Notes: generated by a model from the letters alone, not told the origin. A stretch of DNA of 64,000 nt from CAYRNR01 sp964425605 (GCA_964425605.1 CAYRNR010000028.1:5628-69627); one strand, 5' to 3'. Numbered from the stretch's first letter, positions 44,009 through 53,627 are shown. Made by a program: numbers and translations.

Positions 44009-45457
44009 ATGAACGTACTGCTGGTCTACCCGATCACCCCTGCGAACTTCGACATCTTCGGAATCCAGCAGGGGATCGCCTCGGTCTCTGCCGTCCTCAA
44101 GCAGGACGGCCACGACACCCGTCTGTACGCCCACTACGAGTACCACGAGGATGAGCTGGACGCGGCCGTGGCCGAGTTCAAGCCCGATCTGGTCGGGTTC
44201 TACGTCACCTACCCGCAGTCCGACCTGTCCATGCGCATGGCCGCCCGCTTCCACCGCACCCACGGCCTGCGGGTGATCTTCGGCGGCGTGTGGCCCACCA
44301 CCCGCGGTGACGACGCCATCGCGTGCCCCGACATCATCGGCATCTGCCGCGGCGAGGCCGAGGCGTCGTTCCGCAAGCTGGTCAACAAGATGGCCGCGGG
44401 CGAGGACTACACCCGGCTGCGCGGCTTCTGGTTCCGCAAGGGCGACAAGATCGTGCGCAACCAGGCGGCGAGCTACGTCCACAACCTGGACAAGCTGCCC
44501 AAGCCCGACCGCACCATCTTCGTGGGTCAGCCCCACATGGCCCAGCTGCCGTACTGGGAGTTCATCGGCCAGCGCGGCTGCCCCGTGGGCTGCACCAACT
44601 GCTTCCACCACGCGTGGATGCGCAACCTCAAGGGCGACACGAACTACGTTCGGTTCAAGAGCCCCGAGTACCTCGAGGACGAGATCCGCCACACCATCGC
44701 GAACTTCCCGCTGAAGGTGGATCCCTGCATCGGCTTCCACGATCCCACCTTCACCCTGGATCGCGAGTGGGCGCTGCAGGTCTGCGCCATCCTCAAGGAC
44801 ATCGGCGTGCCGTGGTGGTGCAACACCCGCGCCTCGCACATGGATCAGGAGCTGGCCTTCATCATGAAGGACGCCGGCTGCTTCGAGATCCACATCGGCA
44901 TCGAGTCGGGCGACCCCTGGATCCGCAACAACGTGCTCAAGAAGGACGTGCAGGACCAGGAGATCATCGACGCGTTCCGCCAGTGCAAGGAAGCCGGCAT
45001 GCTCACCTTCGGCTTCAACATGCTGGGCATCCCGTACGAGACCGAGGAGTCCATGCGCAAGACCGTCGAGCTGAATCGCAAGATCCTGCCCGACACGGTC
45101 TTCTGCTCGGTGTTCAACCCCTTCCCCGGCACCGACCTGTACGACCTGGTGATGGAGAAGGGCTGGATGTCGGACCGCAAGGTCAGATCCTACTTCGAGC
45201 ACACCACGGTGCTGGACCAGCCCTCGGTGGACGCGAAGACCGTGGCCCACTACCACAAGTTCTTCCGGCTGATGGTCCGCCACCCCAAGGTCGCGGCCGC
45301 CCTGAGACCGCTAGACAAGGTCTCCATCAACGGCTCGTCGACCCTCTACGACGGGCTCGACGGTGTCTTCGGGCAGTCGTCGCTGTGGCGCAAGCAGATC
45401 ATCAAGAAGATGCCGCAGTCCACCAAGGACCGGATCAAGCAGGTGCTGCGCTGGTAG
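44009..45457 (+). CDS. B12-binding-type radical SAM protein
   Basis: 482 residues. The N-terminal 130 residues have the layout of a cobalamin-binding domain (NVLLVYPITPANFDIFGIQQGIASVSAVL; DLVGFYVTYPQSD; GLRVIFGGVWPT; GICRGEAEASF), although a clear DxHxxG was not found. The radical SAM core has GQRGCPVGCTNCFHH (CxxxCxxC), IGFHDPTFTLDREW, HIGIESGDPWIRNNVLKK, and FGFNMLGIPYETEESM. It resembles BchE-like or P-methylase-type enzymes acting on lipids, pigments or antibiotics; the reaction cannot be assigned. It stands alone with its own promoter and ends 7 bases from the convergent lipoprotein gene. Confidence 0.88.
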   Translation: MNVLLVYPITPANFDIFGIQQGIASVSAVLKQDGHDTRLYAHYEYHEDELDAAVAEFKPDLVGFYVTYPQSDLSMRMAARFHRTHGLRVIFGGVWPTTRGDDAIACPDIIGICRGEAEASFRKLVNKMAAGEDYTRLRGFWFRKGDKIVRNQAASYVHNLDKLPKPDRTIFVGQPHMAQLPYWEFIGQRGCPVGCTNCFHHAWMRNLKGDTNYVRFKSPEYLEDEIRHTIANFPLKVDPCIGFHDPTFTLDREWALQVCAILKDIGVPWWCNTRASHMDQELAFIMKDAGCFEIHIGIESGDPWIRNNVLKKDVQDQEIIDAFRQCKEAGMLTFGFNMLGIPYETEESMRKTVELNRKILPDTVFCSVFNPFPGTDLYDLVMEKGWMSDRKVRSYFEHTTVLDQPSVDAKTVAHYHKFFRLMVRHPKVAAALRPLDKVSINGSSTLYDGLDGVFGQSSLWRKQIIKKMPQSTKDRIKQVLRW

Positions 45458-45464
45458 GTGCGGG

Positions 45465-47714
45465 CTAGAACGTCACCTGCAGGGTGAACGGCCCGAACCC
45501 CCCGCCGAAGGCATCCACGACGATGTAGTAGGTCGCGTCCGCTGGAGCGGTGAACACCAGCAGCTCGTGCTCGTAGTTCTCCGCGTCGGCGCCGGCGAGG
45601 CAGTTGTCGTCGGGGAACTCGGCGTCGTCGCTGACGTAGATCACGGCGTCCGGGCCCGAGTCGTACTCGAGATCCAGCTCGAGCTCCTGGCCGGTGGTCA
45701 GCTCGACGGCATAGACGCCGTCGTAGCCCGACGCCGAGAACCCGGTGCAGCTGGCCGGGTCCTGGTAGTCGTCGTCCAGCAGCGCGGTGTCTCCCTGCAG
45801 CGTGATCGACTCGGGGAGCAGCGGCGCGTCCACGGCGAGATCGGCGGCCTGGACGCCCACGACGAAGGGGATGGACAGGGCGCGCTGGTGCCCATCCGCG
45901 TCCACCGCCAGATCCAGGATGTACCGGCCGTTGGCGGGCGCGGCGACGTCCACCTCGACACTGAACGGAGGATTGCCCAGGGCGTTCTCCCCCACGGCCA
46001 CGGCGCCGAAGTCCCCGGCGTCCTGGGTCACGACCACGTCGGCGTCGGCGCTGGAGAGCACGCCGGTGACCGCAGCAGCGTCGACGTTGCCGGCGTTGGC
46101 CAGGTCGATGACCATTCGCCAGCGCTCGTCGGGATCGACGAACTCGTCGCCGTTGCCCTCTTGCTCGAGCAGGGTGGACACCAGCACCACCATGTACGGG
46201 GCCTGGGACGCCTCCAGCAGGCCCAGGTCCTCGGTGATCTCGGGATCGTCGGGCACCTGGTCGGCGTACCAGCCCGACGCGTCGTAGCACACGAGGTAGA
46301 GGTGGGCCACGACTAGGTCGCCCAGGTCCTGCAGGGGCACGCGGAACAGCACGTGGCTGTCCCCGGCCTCGTACTCGAACTCCGTGGGGCTGCCGGTCTG
46401 GGTCCAGCTGCCGCTGGCGAAGGTGTAGGTCCCACCGGAGAAGGCGCCCGCATCCTCGTCCACGGTGGACACGGCGTGGTCGTAGGCGCCGTCGCGGTCC
46501 ACGTCCAGGAAGGCGTACAGGGACTGGTCCGCGTCGTGGGGCGTGTGGCTGGTCACCACCATCAGGAGATCGTCGCCGGCCACGGTCACGTACACGCGCG
46601 CAGGATCGAAGGTCGCGGCCAGATCCGCGGGATCCGTCAGCACCTCGTCCATGGCCACCGCGTAGGGGCCGAAATCCAGCGACCAGCTGTTGCCGTCGTC
46701 GTCGCCCACCGCCAGGTCGAAGGCGAGCAGCTGCCCGGCTTCGGCGGCCGCGTCCACGGTGATCTGGAAGGTGGCGTCGCCGTCCGCGGACGTGTCGCGC
46801 TCGATGGGATCGCCGCCGTTGAAGGTGACGGTGTCCACGGTGACGACCGCGGCCGCGGTGGCGGCGGACGAAGGCGTCAGCACCGCGGTCACGCCAGCGC
46901 CGCTGGCCGTGTAGCCCGTGTTGGCCAGCGCCACGGTCACGTCCACGGTCTCGCCGGGATCGATCACCCCGTCCCCGTTCCCCGACACCGCGTCGTCCAC
47001 GGTCACCGTGGCCAGCTCGAGCTCGGGCACCTCCTGAAGGACGATCAGCGCGTGGATGTCGTACTCGAACGCCCCGTCCGGGGCCTCGTCGAGGTACCCC
47101 TCGTACAGGTCCACGCCGGTCCAGGTCTCCAGGGACAGCTCCGCCTCGAACCCCAGGTCCACGAGATCGATGCCCATCACGATGGCGTCGGCGCCGTCGC
47201 CGGAGAGACACATGGAGGCCGGGCGAGCCACGGGCTCGGCCCAGTCGTTGGAGCTGGACCACAGCTGCAGCGGCCCCGGGTTGGGGATCTGGTTGTCGTA
47301 GGTGAGGGTGTAGTGGGTCGCGCCGTCGCTGAGGTACATGTCCACCATCAGCAGCGGATCGGCCAGATCGAAGTCGGTCCAGCTCGACGAGCGGAGGTAG
47401 AGCTGGTCCCCGTCCACCTGGACCTGGTACGCCTCGATGTCCAGCGGGTAGTCGCCCGCGTCCCCTTCCGGATCCGGCTCCTCGAGCAGATCCGTCCAGT
47501 CACCAGCGGCCTCGCACGGGGGGAGGACGGTGTCGTCGTCGTCGCCCGGCGTGGTGTCGTCGTCGTCGTCCGCTGGGGTGTCGTCGTCGCCGGCCGGCGT
47601 GGAGTCGTCGTCGCTGCCGTCGTCGGGGCAACCGAGCAGCAGCCCGGTCATCGCCCACAGCGTCAGGGCGAGCAGTGGGCCGGCCAGGGTTCCGATCTCG
47701 TGGGTTCCGCGCAT
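45465..47714 (-). CDS. Large Asp-rich lipoprotein with CARDB-like and PPC-like domains
   Basis: 749 residues. ATG 47714 has GAGGGAG upstream. The signal peptide ends at LLLGCPDDG, followed by an Asp/Thr/Pro-rich linker (to about residue 65). The body is beta-rich. One CARDB-like segment is near VTVDDAVSGNGDGVIDPGETVDVTVALANTGYTASG; a second, similar one (EGNGDEFVDPDERWRMVIDLANAGNVDAAA) lies later. The last 110 residues resemble a bacterial pre-peptidase C-terminal domain (DGVYAVELTTGQELELDLEYDSGPDAVIYV to GPFTLQVTF). No catalytic motif was seen. Likely a surface or outer-membrane adhesion or scaffold protein; it converges with the radical SAM gene. Confidence 0.78.
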   Translation of the reverse strand: MRGTHEIGTLAGPLLALTLWAMTGLLLGCPDDGSDDDSTPAGDDDTPADDDDDTTPGDDDDTVLPPCEAAGDWTDLLEEPDPEGDAGDYPLDIEAYQVQVDGDQLYLRSSSWTDFDLADPLLMVDMYLSDGATHYTLTYDNQIPNPGPLQLWSSSNDWAEPVARPASMCLSGDGADAIVMGIDLVDLGFEAELSLETWTGVDLYEGYLDEAPDGAFEYDIHALIVLQEVPELELATVTVDDAVSGNGDGVIDPGETVDVTVALANTGYTASGAGVTAVLTPSSAATAAAVVTVDTVTFNGGDPIERDTSADGDATFQITVDAAAEAGQLLAFDLAVGDDDGNSWSLDFGPYAVAMDEVLTDPADLAATFDPARVYVTVAGDDLLMVVTSHTPHDADQSLYAFLDVDRDGAYDHAVSTVDEDAGAFSGGTYTFASGSWTQTGSPTEFEYEAGDSHVLFRVPLQDLGDLVVAHLYLVCYDASGWYADQVPDDPEITEDLGLLEASQAPYMVVLVSTLLEQEGNGDEFVDPDERWRMVIDLANAGNVDAAAVTGVLSSADADVVVTQDAGDFGAVAVGENALGNPPFSVEVDVAAPANGRYILDLAVDADGHQRALSIPFVVGVQAADLAVDAPLLPESITLQGDTALLDDDYQDPASCTGFSASGYDGVYAVELTTGQELELDLEYDSGPDAVIYVSDDAEFPDDNCLAGADAENYEHELLVFTAPADATYYIVVDAFGGGFGPFTLQVTF

Positions 47715-47791
47715 GTGCTCCCTCGCTCCCGGCAGCATAACACTCGTTCCGGCCCCATGGGCTGGACCGCGCCGCTGTGCTAGCATGTCCC

Positions 47792-47811
47792 GACCACGCG
47801 CGCGCGTGGTC
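47792..47811. promoter_or_regulatory. Perfect 20-bp palindrome upstream of the TPR gene
   Basis: GACCACGCGCGCGCGTGGTC is its own reverse complement and is followed by TTTCAA. It lies in the 153-base gap between two divergent genes, 57 bases before the TPR gene. A repressor site or a transcript hairpin are both possible. Confidence 0.55.
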
Positions 47812-47867
47812 TTTCAACCCAAGTACTCAGGTCGCTCACCGCGACGTCAGCAAGCGAGGGCAGGGCA

Positions 47868-48887
47868 GTGGCAGGAATGGACTTCGGCAAAGAAACCCGG
47901 CTGGCGATGAAACCCATCAAGCAGAAGAAGCGGCGGTACTACGCCATCGTCTTCTTCCTGGTGATCGCCATCGTCGGCGGCATGGTCGGGTACGTGAAGT
48001 ACAACCAGTACAAGCGGGACAAGGGCTTCAACGACGCCATGGCGCTCATGGAGGCCGGCCTCGACAAGGGCGACTACGCCAGCTTGAGCGCGGCGGAGAA
48101 GGCCATCGCCGTGGAGGCCGCGCGCAACAACCCGCGCGTGGAGGCCGTGGCCCACACCGTGCTGCTGCGCGCGCTGCTGTGGAAGATGTTCACCGGCGAG
48201 GCCGTGCTGCTGAGCGAGTGCCGCAAGTTCGTGGCGTTCCTCAAGGAGCCGCTGGTGGACGACACGGGCAAGGAGTTCGACAGCCCCTACAAGGACGAGC
48301 CCATGACCGCGGTGGCCGACGCCGTGGTCAAGGCGATCAATCCCGAACAGGACGGCGACATCGAGGCCGCCCGCGCGTTCCTCAACGGCATGGACGCGTC
48401 CATGCTGCCGCCGGGTGAGAAGGAGTACTGGCTCGCCATCACCCACTGGTCCGCCGGTGAGTGGGTGCCCGCCGAGGCGATGATGAAGCGCGCCGTGGGC
48501 GCCGCCGACACGCCGCACCACCGCTTCGGGCTCGCCCGCGTGCTGCAGATGGGCGGCAAGCAGGCCGAGGCCATCGAGGAGTACAACAAGGTGCTCGGGG
48601 CCAACCCGGACCACCTGGCCGCGCAGGCCTACCTGCTGCTGCTGCAGCTGGACCCCTCCCAGGACATGGCCGCCCCCATCGAGGCGTTCTTCACCAGCCA
48701 CGCCGGCACCGTGCCGGCGCGCATCGCGTCGGACCTCACCCTCGTGATGGCCCACGCGTACTGCGTCAAGGGTGAAGAGGACCGCGCGCGGCGCGTGATC
48801 CAGCAGGCCAAGGTCAACGACCCCGGCTACAAGCTATTGCTGGACTGGCAGCCGCCGGCGCCGCCCGAGCCCGAAGAAGAGAAGTAG
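47868..48887 (+). CDS. Membrane-anchored TPR protein
   Basis: 339 residues: a cytoplasmic Lys/Arg-rich N-terminus (KPIKQKKRRYY), one membrane helix (AIVFFLVIAIVGGMVGYV, about 26-43) and a long helical repeat region (TPR-like units such as ADTPHHRFGLARVLQMGGKQAEAIEEYNKVLGANPDHLAAQ), ending in a Pro/Glu tail. This topology matches protein-protein scaffolds of the envelope. The GTG at 47868 follows GAGGGCAGGG; ATG 47877, three codons later, is an alternative start. The 3' end overlaps the convergent Asp-box gene by 54 bases. The partner is unknown. Confidence 0.8.
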   Translation: MAGMDFGKETRLAMKPIKQKKRRYYAIVFFLVIAIVGGMVGYVKYNQYKRDKGFNDAMALMEAGLDKGDYASLSAAEKAIAVEAARNNPRVEAVAHTVLLRALLWKMFTGEAVLLSECRKFVAFLKEPLVDDTGKEFDSPYKDEPMTAVADAVVKAINPEQDGDIEAARAFLNGMDASMLPPGEKEYWLAITHWSAGEWVPAEAMMKRAVGAADTPHHRFGLARVLQMGGKQAEAIEEYNKVLGANPDHLAAQAYLLLLQLDPSQDMAAPIEAFFTSHAGTVPARIASDLTLVMAHAYCVKGEEDRARRVIQQAKVNDPGYKLLLDWQPPAPPEPEEEK

Positions 48888-51323
48888 TAGCGGCACGACG
48901 CTCACCTCGATCACGCCCCCCGATCCGCCGCAGCTCCCGCCGCAACACCCCCCCGCCTCCGCCAGAGCCAGGTCCTCGCACCACAGCGCAGCCTCGTGGA
49001 CCTCGTCCGGGCCGTTGATCACCGTGTGGCGCACCACCTCGACGGCGTCCACGATCGCCCCCTCGCCCGGATCGACGACCTCGAGGCGCAGGGTGTGGAG
49101 GCCGTCCTCGGCGAACGACCGGGTGAACACGGCCAGGGGGCCGGCGCGGTCGCCGTCCAGGTCCACGCGCGTGACCAGCTCGTCGTCCACGAAGACGTCG
49201 GCCGAGCCGTAGCCCGGCCCCAGCGAGGCGATCCAGCGCACCTCCCGGCCGAAGAACTCCACGCTCACGGCGTCCCCGGCTCCCCGGGTCTGGTACGAGC
49301 CGCCGCCCGTGCCGCCCCCCTCCACGCGGTGCCAGCCCTGGCCGGAGTACCTCAGCGGGCAGGCCTGCTCCTCGTACCGCACCAGGCGGTCCAGCAGGTG
49401 CCAGTTCTCCCCCTCGTCGCAGGTGAAGAACGCGCCGTAGTGGGTGGTGGCCACCAGGGCAGCGGGCAGCCCCGGCGGCGCGGTCACGTCCACCACGGGC
49501 GAGGCAAACGGCGTGGGCACGCGGACCCAGTCGAGGCCGCCGTCGGCCGAGCGGAGGAGGCCCGTCGGATCCAGGGTGAGCATCAGGTCGCCGCCGGGCA
49601 GCTGGCGACCCTCGAGCACGCGGGTGTCCAGGGGGGCGATCTCCTCGCCGCCGATCCAGATCCTGCCCGACCGGCCGACCGCCACGAGACCGCCGCCATC
49701 CTCCCCGGCCGTGGCAAAGGCCGCCGCGAGGATCTCCCCCTCGGGCAGCTCCAGCAGGGTAGCCCAGCTGTCCCCGAGATCGGTGGACAGCAGCACCGCG
49801 GCCGGGTCCGCCTGGACCGCGTACACGGCGTGCCCCGTCGGATCGAAGAACACGTCGCGGATCTGGGGAGCCGGCGCCGGCTCCCCCGTCCAGATCGATT
49901 CCCAGGTCTCGCCCGCGTCGAAGCTGCGGGCCACGACCCACTGCCCCTCGTCGTCGGTGGTGCCCACGGCAAAGGCGAGGCGATCATGGTCGAACGCCGG
50001 GGAGAAGACCACGTGGTGGAGGAGCTCGATGCCGGGCAGGAGGACGTGCTCGAACCGCGTCCCCCCGTCCGCGGTGCGCATGAGGCGGCGGCTGGACACC
50101 ACCATGGCCACGGGATCGTCGGGGAAGCCCGGCGCCGTGGCGATGCGCTCCACGTAGAGGTGATCGTCGAGCCCCTCGAGCACGGACCAGGTGTCCCCGC
50201 CGTCGTCGGTGGAGCGTACTCCGCTGCCGTACGCACCCACCCACAGGGTGGGGTCGTCCGGGTACGCCGGCGAGAACGCGGCGCTGCGGGCGAACGCCGG
50301 CGACACGATGCAGCTCTCCACCCAGGTCTCTCCCTCGTCGGCGCTGATCATCAGCCCCTCCCACGAGGAGAGCAGCGCGGCGGACGGGTCGTCCTGGACG
50401 CGGTCCACGCGGCGGAAGTGCCCCCACTGGCTGCTGGACTGCTCGGCGCGGGCCGGGAGGCCGTCGGAGCACATGTCCCAGGCCGCGCCGCCGTCGTCGC
50501 TGCACAGGGCGCCGTAGCTCGCGGTGACGGCCAGGACCCGCTGGTCGTCCAGCGAGACCAGGTCCTGGACCCCCTCCTCCACCTGCCCCGTGACCGCCGT
50601 CGCCAGGTCGACCTCGGCCCAGGTCTCCCCTCGATCGTCGCTGTACAGGACCGTGCCGTGGCGCGTGCCCGCCCAGATCCGGTCGTCGGCGGCGAACCCC
50701 GGCGACAGGTTCACCACCGCCGGCGCGCTGCCGTCCCCGCAGCCCACCGAGGGGTTCCAGGTCGCGCCGTCGTCGTGGGAGAGCCACAGGCACGCGTCGC
50801 CGGCCAGCGCGGCGATGAAGGGATCGTCGGGGTGGCCCGGCGAGGCCACCACCTGCTGCACCGGAGCCGCTCCCAGCCCGTCCAGGGGCGTCCACGTGGC
50901 GCCCTGGTCGGCGCTGACGTGGAGTCCGAGCTCGGTCCCGGCCAGCAGCTCCCCTGCGGGCGTGGGCGCCACAGTGCGCACGGCGCCGCCGTCCGGTTCC
51001 GCCGTCCGGGCCCACGAGAAGCCGCCGTCGAGGCTGACGAACACCTCGGCGTCCACGCCGTTGGCGGCGTACAGGAGCCCGTCCGGGCCCGCCTCCAGTG
51101 ACGTGAGCACCTCGGCGGAGGCCTCGGCGGCCACGAAGGACCACGTCCGACCCCCGTCGCCGGACACCACCATCAGGCGCCGCTCGGGGTACAGGTACTG
51201 GGCGACCACGTGGTCTCCGAGGCCCGCGGCCTCGGCCATGACGTCGTGGGGGAAGTGTGCGGCCGCAGGGAGCGGGCCGCAGACCCCCAGCAGGATCACC
51301 AGCGCGGGGAGGGTTCGGTTCAT
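48834..51323 (-). CDS. Surface protein with 13 Asp-box repeats and MYXO-CTERM-like tail, second copy
   Basis: 829 residues, a full-length paralogue of the protein at 9330-11864. The shared features are a signal peptide ending AAAHFPHDVMAE, about thirteen Asp-boxes (SGDGGRTW, SLDGGFSW, SADQGATW, SDDRGETW, STDLGDSW and others), the block EEQACPLRYSGQGWH, the jelly-roll-like VEFFGREVRW, and the tail GGCCGGSCGG, hydrophobic helix, RRRR. It is probably a beta-propeller exposed at the cell surface. ATG 51323 is used; a GTG at 51332 is possible, and GGAGG abuts the ATG. It follows the DUF2085 gene by 28 bases on the same strand. Confidence 0.84.
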   Translation of the reverse strand: MNRTLPALVILLGVCGPLPAAAHFPHDVMAEAAGLGDHVVAQYLYPERRLMVVSGDGGRTWSFVAAEASAEVLTSLEAGPDGLLYAANGVDAEVFVSLDGGFSWARTAEPDGGAVRTVAPTPAGELLAGTELGLHVSADQGATWTPLDGLGAAPVQQVVASPGHPDDPFIAALAGDACLWLSHDDGATWNPSVGCGDGSAPAVVNLSPGFAADDRIWAGTRHGTVLYSDDRGETWAEVDLATAVTGQVEEGVQDLVSLDDQRVLAVTASYGALCSDDGGAAWDMCSDGLPARAEQSSSQWGHFRRVDRVQDDPSAALLSSWEGLMISADEGETWVESCIVSPAFARSAAFSPAYPDDPTLWVGAYGSGVRSTDDGGDTWSVLEGLDDHLYVERIATAPGFPDDPVAMVVSSRRLMRTADGGTRFEHVLLPGIELLHHVVFSPAFDHDRLAFAVGTTDDEGQWVVARSFDAGETWESIWTGEPAPAPQIRDVFFDPTGHAVYAVQADPAAVLLSTDLGDSWATLLELPEGEILAAAFATAGEDGGGLVAVGRSGRIWIGGEEIAPLDTRVLEGRQLPGGDLMLTLDPTGLLRSADGGLDWVRVPTPFASPVVDVTAPPGLPAALVATTHYGAFFTCDEGENWHLLDRLVRYEEQACPLRYSGQGWHRVEGGGTGGGSYQTRGAGDAVSVEFFGREVRWIASLGPGYGSADVFVDDELVTRVDLDGDRAGPLAVFTRSFAEDGLHTLRLEVVDPGEGAIVDAVEVVRHTVINGPDEVHEAALWCEDLALAEAGGCCGGSCGGSGGVIEVSVVPLLLLFFGLGRRRRLPVQQ

Positions 51324-51351
51324 CCTCCACACCAGGGTAGCGGCTTGGGCA

Positions 51352-52089
51352 TCAGCCGGAAAGCAGGCCAGCGATCCAGTCGACCGCCATGTGGAACCAG
51401 CGGCCGCCCGGCTTGTACTGGGACGGCGTCACCGACGTCAGGGCGAGCTCGCACACCACCAGCAGCGCCAGCGCCCAGGCTGGGAAGGGACCCACCGCAG
51501 GTGTTGAGGGCGAGACGCGCCCCACCGCCCAGCGGACAAGCCGCAGCGCAGTGGCCGAGCCCGCCATGCACAGGGCGGCCAGCCCGGTCACAGCCAGCAC
51601 GTCCATGGGCAGGGGTTGCCCCAGCGCCAGGGCCACCGCGGCGACGGCGGGCAGCCCCACGGCCCAGGCCCAGTCGAACCGGCCCAGCGCGGCCAGGGGC
51701 CTCGGCCACTGGACGTGGGTCAGCCCACGCGCGCCCAGGAACAGACCGCTGCCGATCCCAGCGAGGGTGCCGTTGAGGCCGCGGAACCACACCACGTCCA
51801 TGGGGGAGCCGCGGCCCAGGATCAGCCCGTCGATCCCCATGGGGGCCAGCAGCAGCACGCAGATCGCCACCTGGACGCCGAGGCCGAAGGACCGCCCCAT
51901 CCGCGGCCCCAGCCACAGCCCGGTCAATCCGCCCGCGTACAGTCCGGTGCATCGCAGGCACAGCCAGGCCCCCTCCAGGGTGCGTGCCGGGTCCCGGTGG
52001 CAGACGCCGTAGCCGACGAGGTCGTGCAGGTCCATCGCGATGGCATTGTCGTCGAGGGGCGGGACCCTTGACAAGCAGGGGCCATTCAT
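51352..52089 (-). CDS. DUF2085 membrane protein
   Basis: 245 residues with five or six membrane helices. The diagnostic N-terminal Cys block GVCHRDPARTLEGAWLCLRCTGLYAGGLTGL matches DUF2085, where C-H and CxRCTG are conserved, and a redox or metal role is suspected but unproven. ATG 52089 has GGAGAA four bases upstream; an internal ATG at 52035 is an alternative. It likely forms an operon with the Asp-box gene downstream, and it is divergent from the small lipoprotein. Confidence 0.82.
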   Translation of the reverse strand: MNGPCLSRVPPLDDNAIAMDLHDLVGYGVCHRDPARTLEGAWLCLRCTGLYAGGLTGLWLGPRMGRSFGLGVQVAICVLLLAPMGIDGLILGRGSPMDVVWFRGLNGTLAGIGSGLFLGARGLTHVQWPRPLAALGRFDWAWAVGLPAVAAVALALGQPLPMDVLAVTGLAALCMAGSATALRLVRWAVGRVSPSTPAVGPFPAWALALLVVCELALTSVTPSQYKPGGRWFHMAVDWIAGLLSG

Positions 52090-52152
52090 CGATTCTCCGG
52101 CCAGCGCGAGCGGCGGCCAGATGCGGCGACCGGATCGCGCGCAGGAGGGTCC

Positions 52153-52611
52153 ATGAGGTACTTGCTGATCCTGGCGCTGGCCGCCTTCGTCATCCCTGGC
52201 TGTGGCGGCTCCGGCTCCACCGACGCCAACGCCCTGTCCGTGCAGGGCGAGCTGGCCAAGACCAACTACGACCAGATCAAGGCCGAGCTGGACGCCGGCA
52301 ACGGCGCCGACCAGAACCTCGCGTGCGCCTTCCTCATGGGCATGATCGAGGAGGACGCCGCCACCGAGGCCGACAAGACCCTGCTCGCGGACTCCAAGAG
52401 CCTGTGCTTCGGCGAGGTCCACAAGGCCATGTTCGACAAGACCGTCGCCGACATCGAGGCGCGCGGCGAGGACGCCACCTTGCCCCCGTTCATGGAGTGC
52501 GTGCCCGCGCAGACCGCCCTGGACGAGGCGGCCAAGGAGGTCGACGTCCCCGGCCTGGCCGAGTCCAAGGCCAAGGCCCAGGAGCTGTGCGCGGCGGCGT
52601 GGGCCGAGTAA
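52153..52611 (+). CDS. Small lipoprotein of unknown function
   Basis: 152 residues: the signal peptide MRYLLILALAAFVIP is followed by the lipobox PGCGGSGS, then a helical, Ala/Lys/Glu-rich domain with four Cys (LACAFLM, SLCFGE, MECVP, ELCAAA) that could form two disulfides. No known domain recognised. The C-terminus overlaps the following kinase gene by 13 bases. Confidence 0.8.
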   Translation: MRYLLILALAAFVIPGCGGSGSTDANALSVQGELAKTNYDQIKAELDAGNGADQNLACAFLMGMIEEDAATEADKTLLADSKSLCFGEVHKAMFDKTVADIEARGEDATLPPFMECVPAQTALDEAAKEVDVPGLAESKAKAQELCAAAWAE

Positions 52612-53627
52612 CCGCGCAGACGGCGCTCGCCCGCTACACGCGGGACCCCCGGGCCACCCTCGAACCCCTGGGGGGTGGCCTGATCAACGAGACCTGGCGA
52701 TTCACCGCCAACGGCGAGTTCGGCGTTCTGCAGCGCCTCAATCCCCTGTTCCCCCCCGAGATCAACCGCGACATCGACATCGTCACGGCCCACCTCGCGG
52801 ACGCGGGTCTGCAGACGCCCCGCGTGCTGCGCACCCTCGACGACACGCTCTGGTGCGATCTCGGCGACGACGGCGCCTGGCGCGGCCTGACCTACGTGGA
52901 GGGCACCACCATCGCCCGCGCCGGAGATCCGCAGACCGCCCGCGAGGCCGCCTCCCTCCTCGGCCGCTTCCACGGCTGCCTTGCCACCCTGGACCACGAG
53001 TTCACCTTCGTCCGCCCCGGGGTCCACGACACCGACCACCACCTGACCCGGCTGGCCGAGGTCGCGGCGGACCACAGCGAGGCCACCGTCGATCCCCTCG
53101 CCCGCGACATCCTCGCCGCCGCCGCCGACCTCCCTGCCCTGCCGGCAACGCCCCAGAGGGTCCTCCACGGCGATCCCAAGCTCGACAACCTGCGCTTCGA
53201 TGCCGCCGGAACCCACGCCCTGTGCCTCATCGACCTCGACACCGTCCGCCGCGGGCCCCTCGCCCACGACCTCGGCGACGCCTGGCGCTCCTGGTGCAAC
53301 CGCAACGGCGAGGACGATCCAGAGGCTGCCCTCGAACTCCCCTACCTCGATGCCGCCGCCCGCGGCTATGCCGACGGCGCTGGCGACACCCTCACGCCCG
53401 ACGAGATCGCCAGCTTGCCCATCGGCCTGGAACGCATCGCGCTGGAGCTCGCCGCGCGGTTCTGCACCGACGCGTACGAGGATCGGTACTTCGGCTGGAA
53501 TCCCGACAAGTTCGTGTCGAGGCAGGAGCACAACCTGGTGCGGGCGAGGGGGCAGTACTCGCTGTGGCGAGCGGTGGCGAAGCGGCGAGGAGATATCCGC
53601 GGAATCGTCGCCGCGGCCTTCGGCTAG
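52599..53627 (+). CDS. APH-family phosphotransferase, NahK-like
   Basis: 342-residue cytoplasmic kinase of the aminoglycoside phosphotransferase / choline kinase superfamily. Motifs: a Gly loop GGGLINETWRF, the catalytic QRVLHGDPKLDNLRFD (HGDxKxDN) and the metal-binding LCLIDLDTVRRGPLAHDLGD. The LQRLNPLFPPEI-type segment is like N-acetylhexosamine 1-kinases, so a sugar substrate is more likely than an antibiotic; this is inferred. The GTG at 52599 is the first start after the region overlapping the lipoprotein. The 3' end overlaps the next minus-strand gene by 4 bases. Confidence 0.85.
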   Translation: MGRVTAQTALARYTRDPRATLEPLGGGLINETWRFTANGEFGVLQRLNPLFPPEINRDIDIVTAHLADAGLQTPRVLRTLDDTLWCDLGDDGAWRGLTYVEGTTIARAGDPQTAREAASLLGRFHGCLATLDHEFTFVRPGVHDTDHHLTRLAEVAADHSEATVDPLARDILAAAADLPALPATPQRVLHGDPKLDNLRFDAAGTHALCLIDLDTVRRGPLAHDLGDAWRSWCNRNGEDDPEAALELPYLDAAARGYADGAGDTLTPDEIASLPIGLERIALELAARFCTDAYEDRYFGWNPDKFVSRQEHNLVRARGQYSLWRAVAKRRGDIRGIVAAAFG

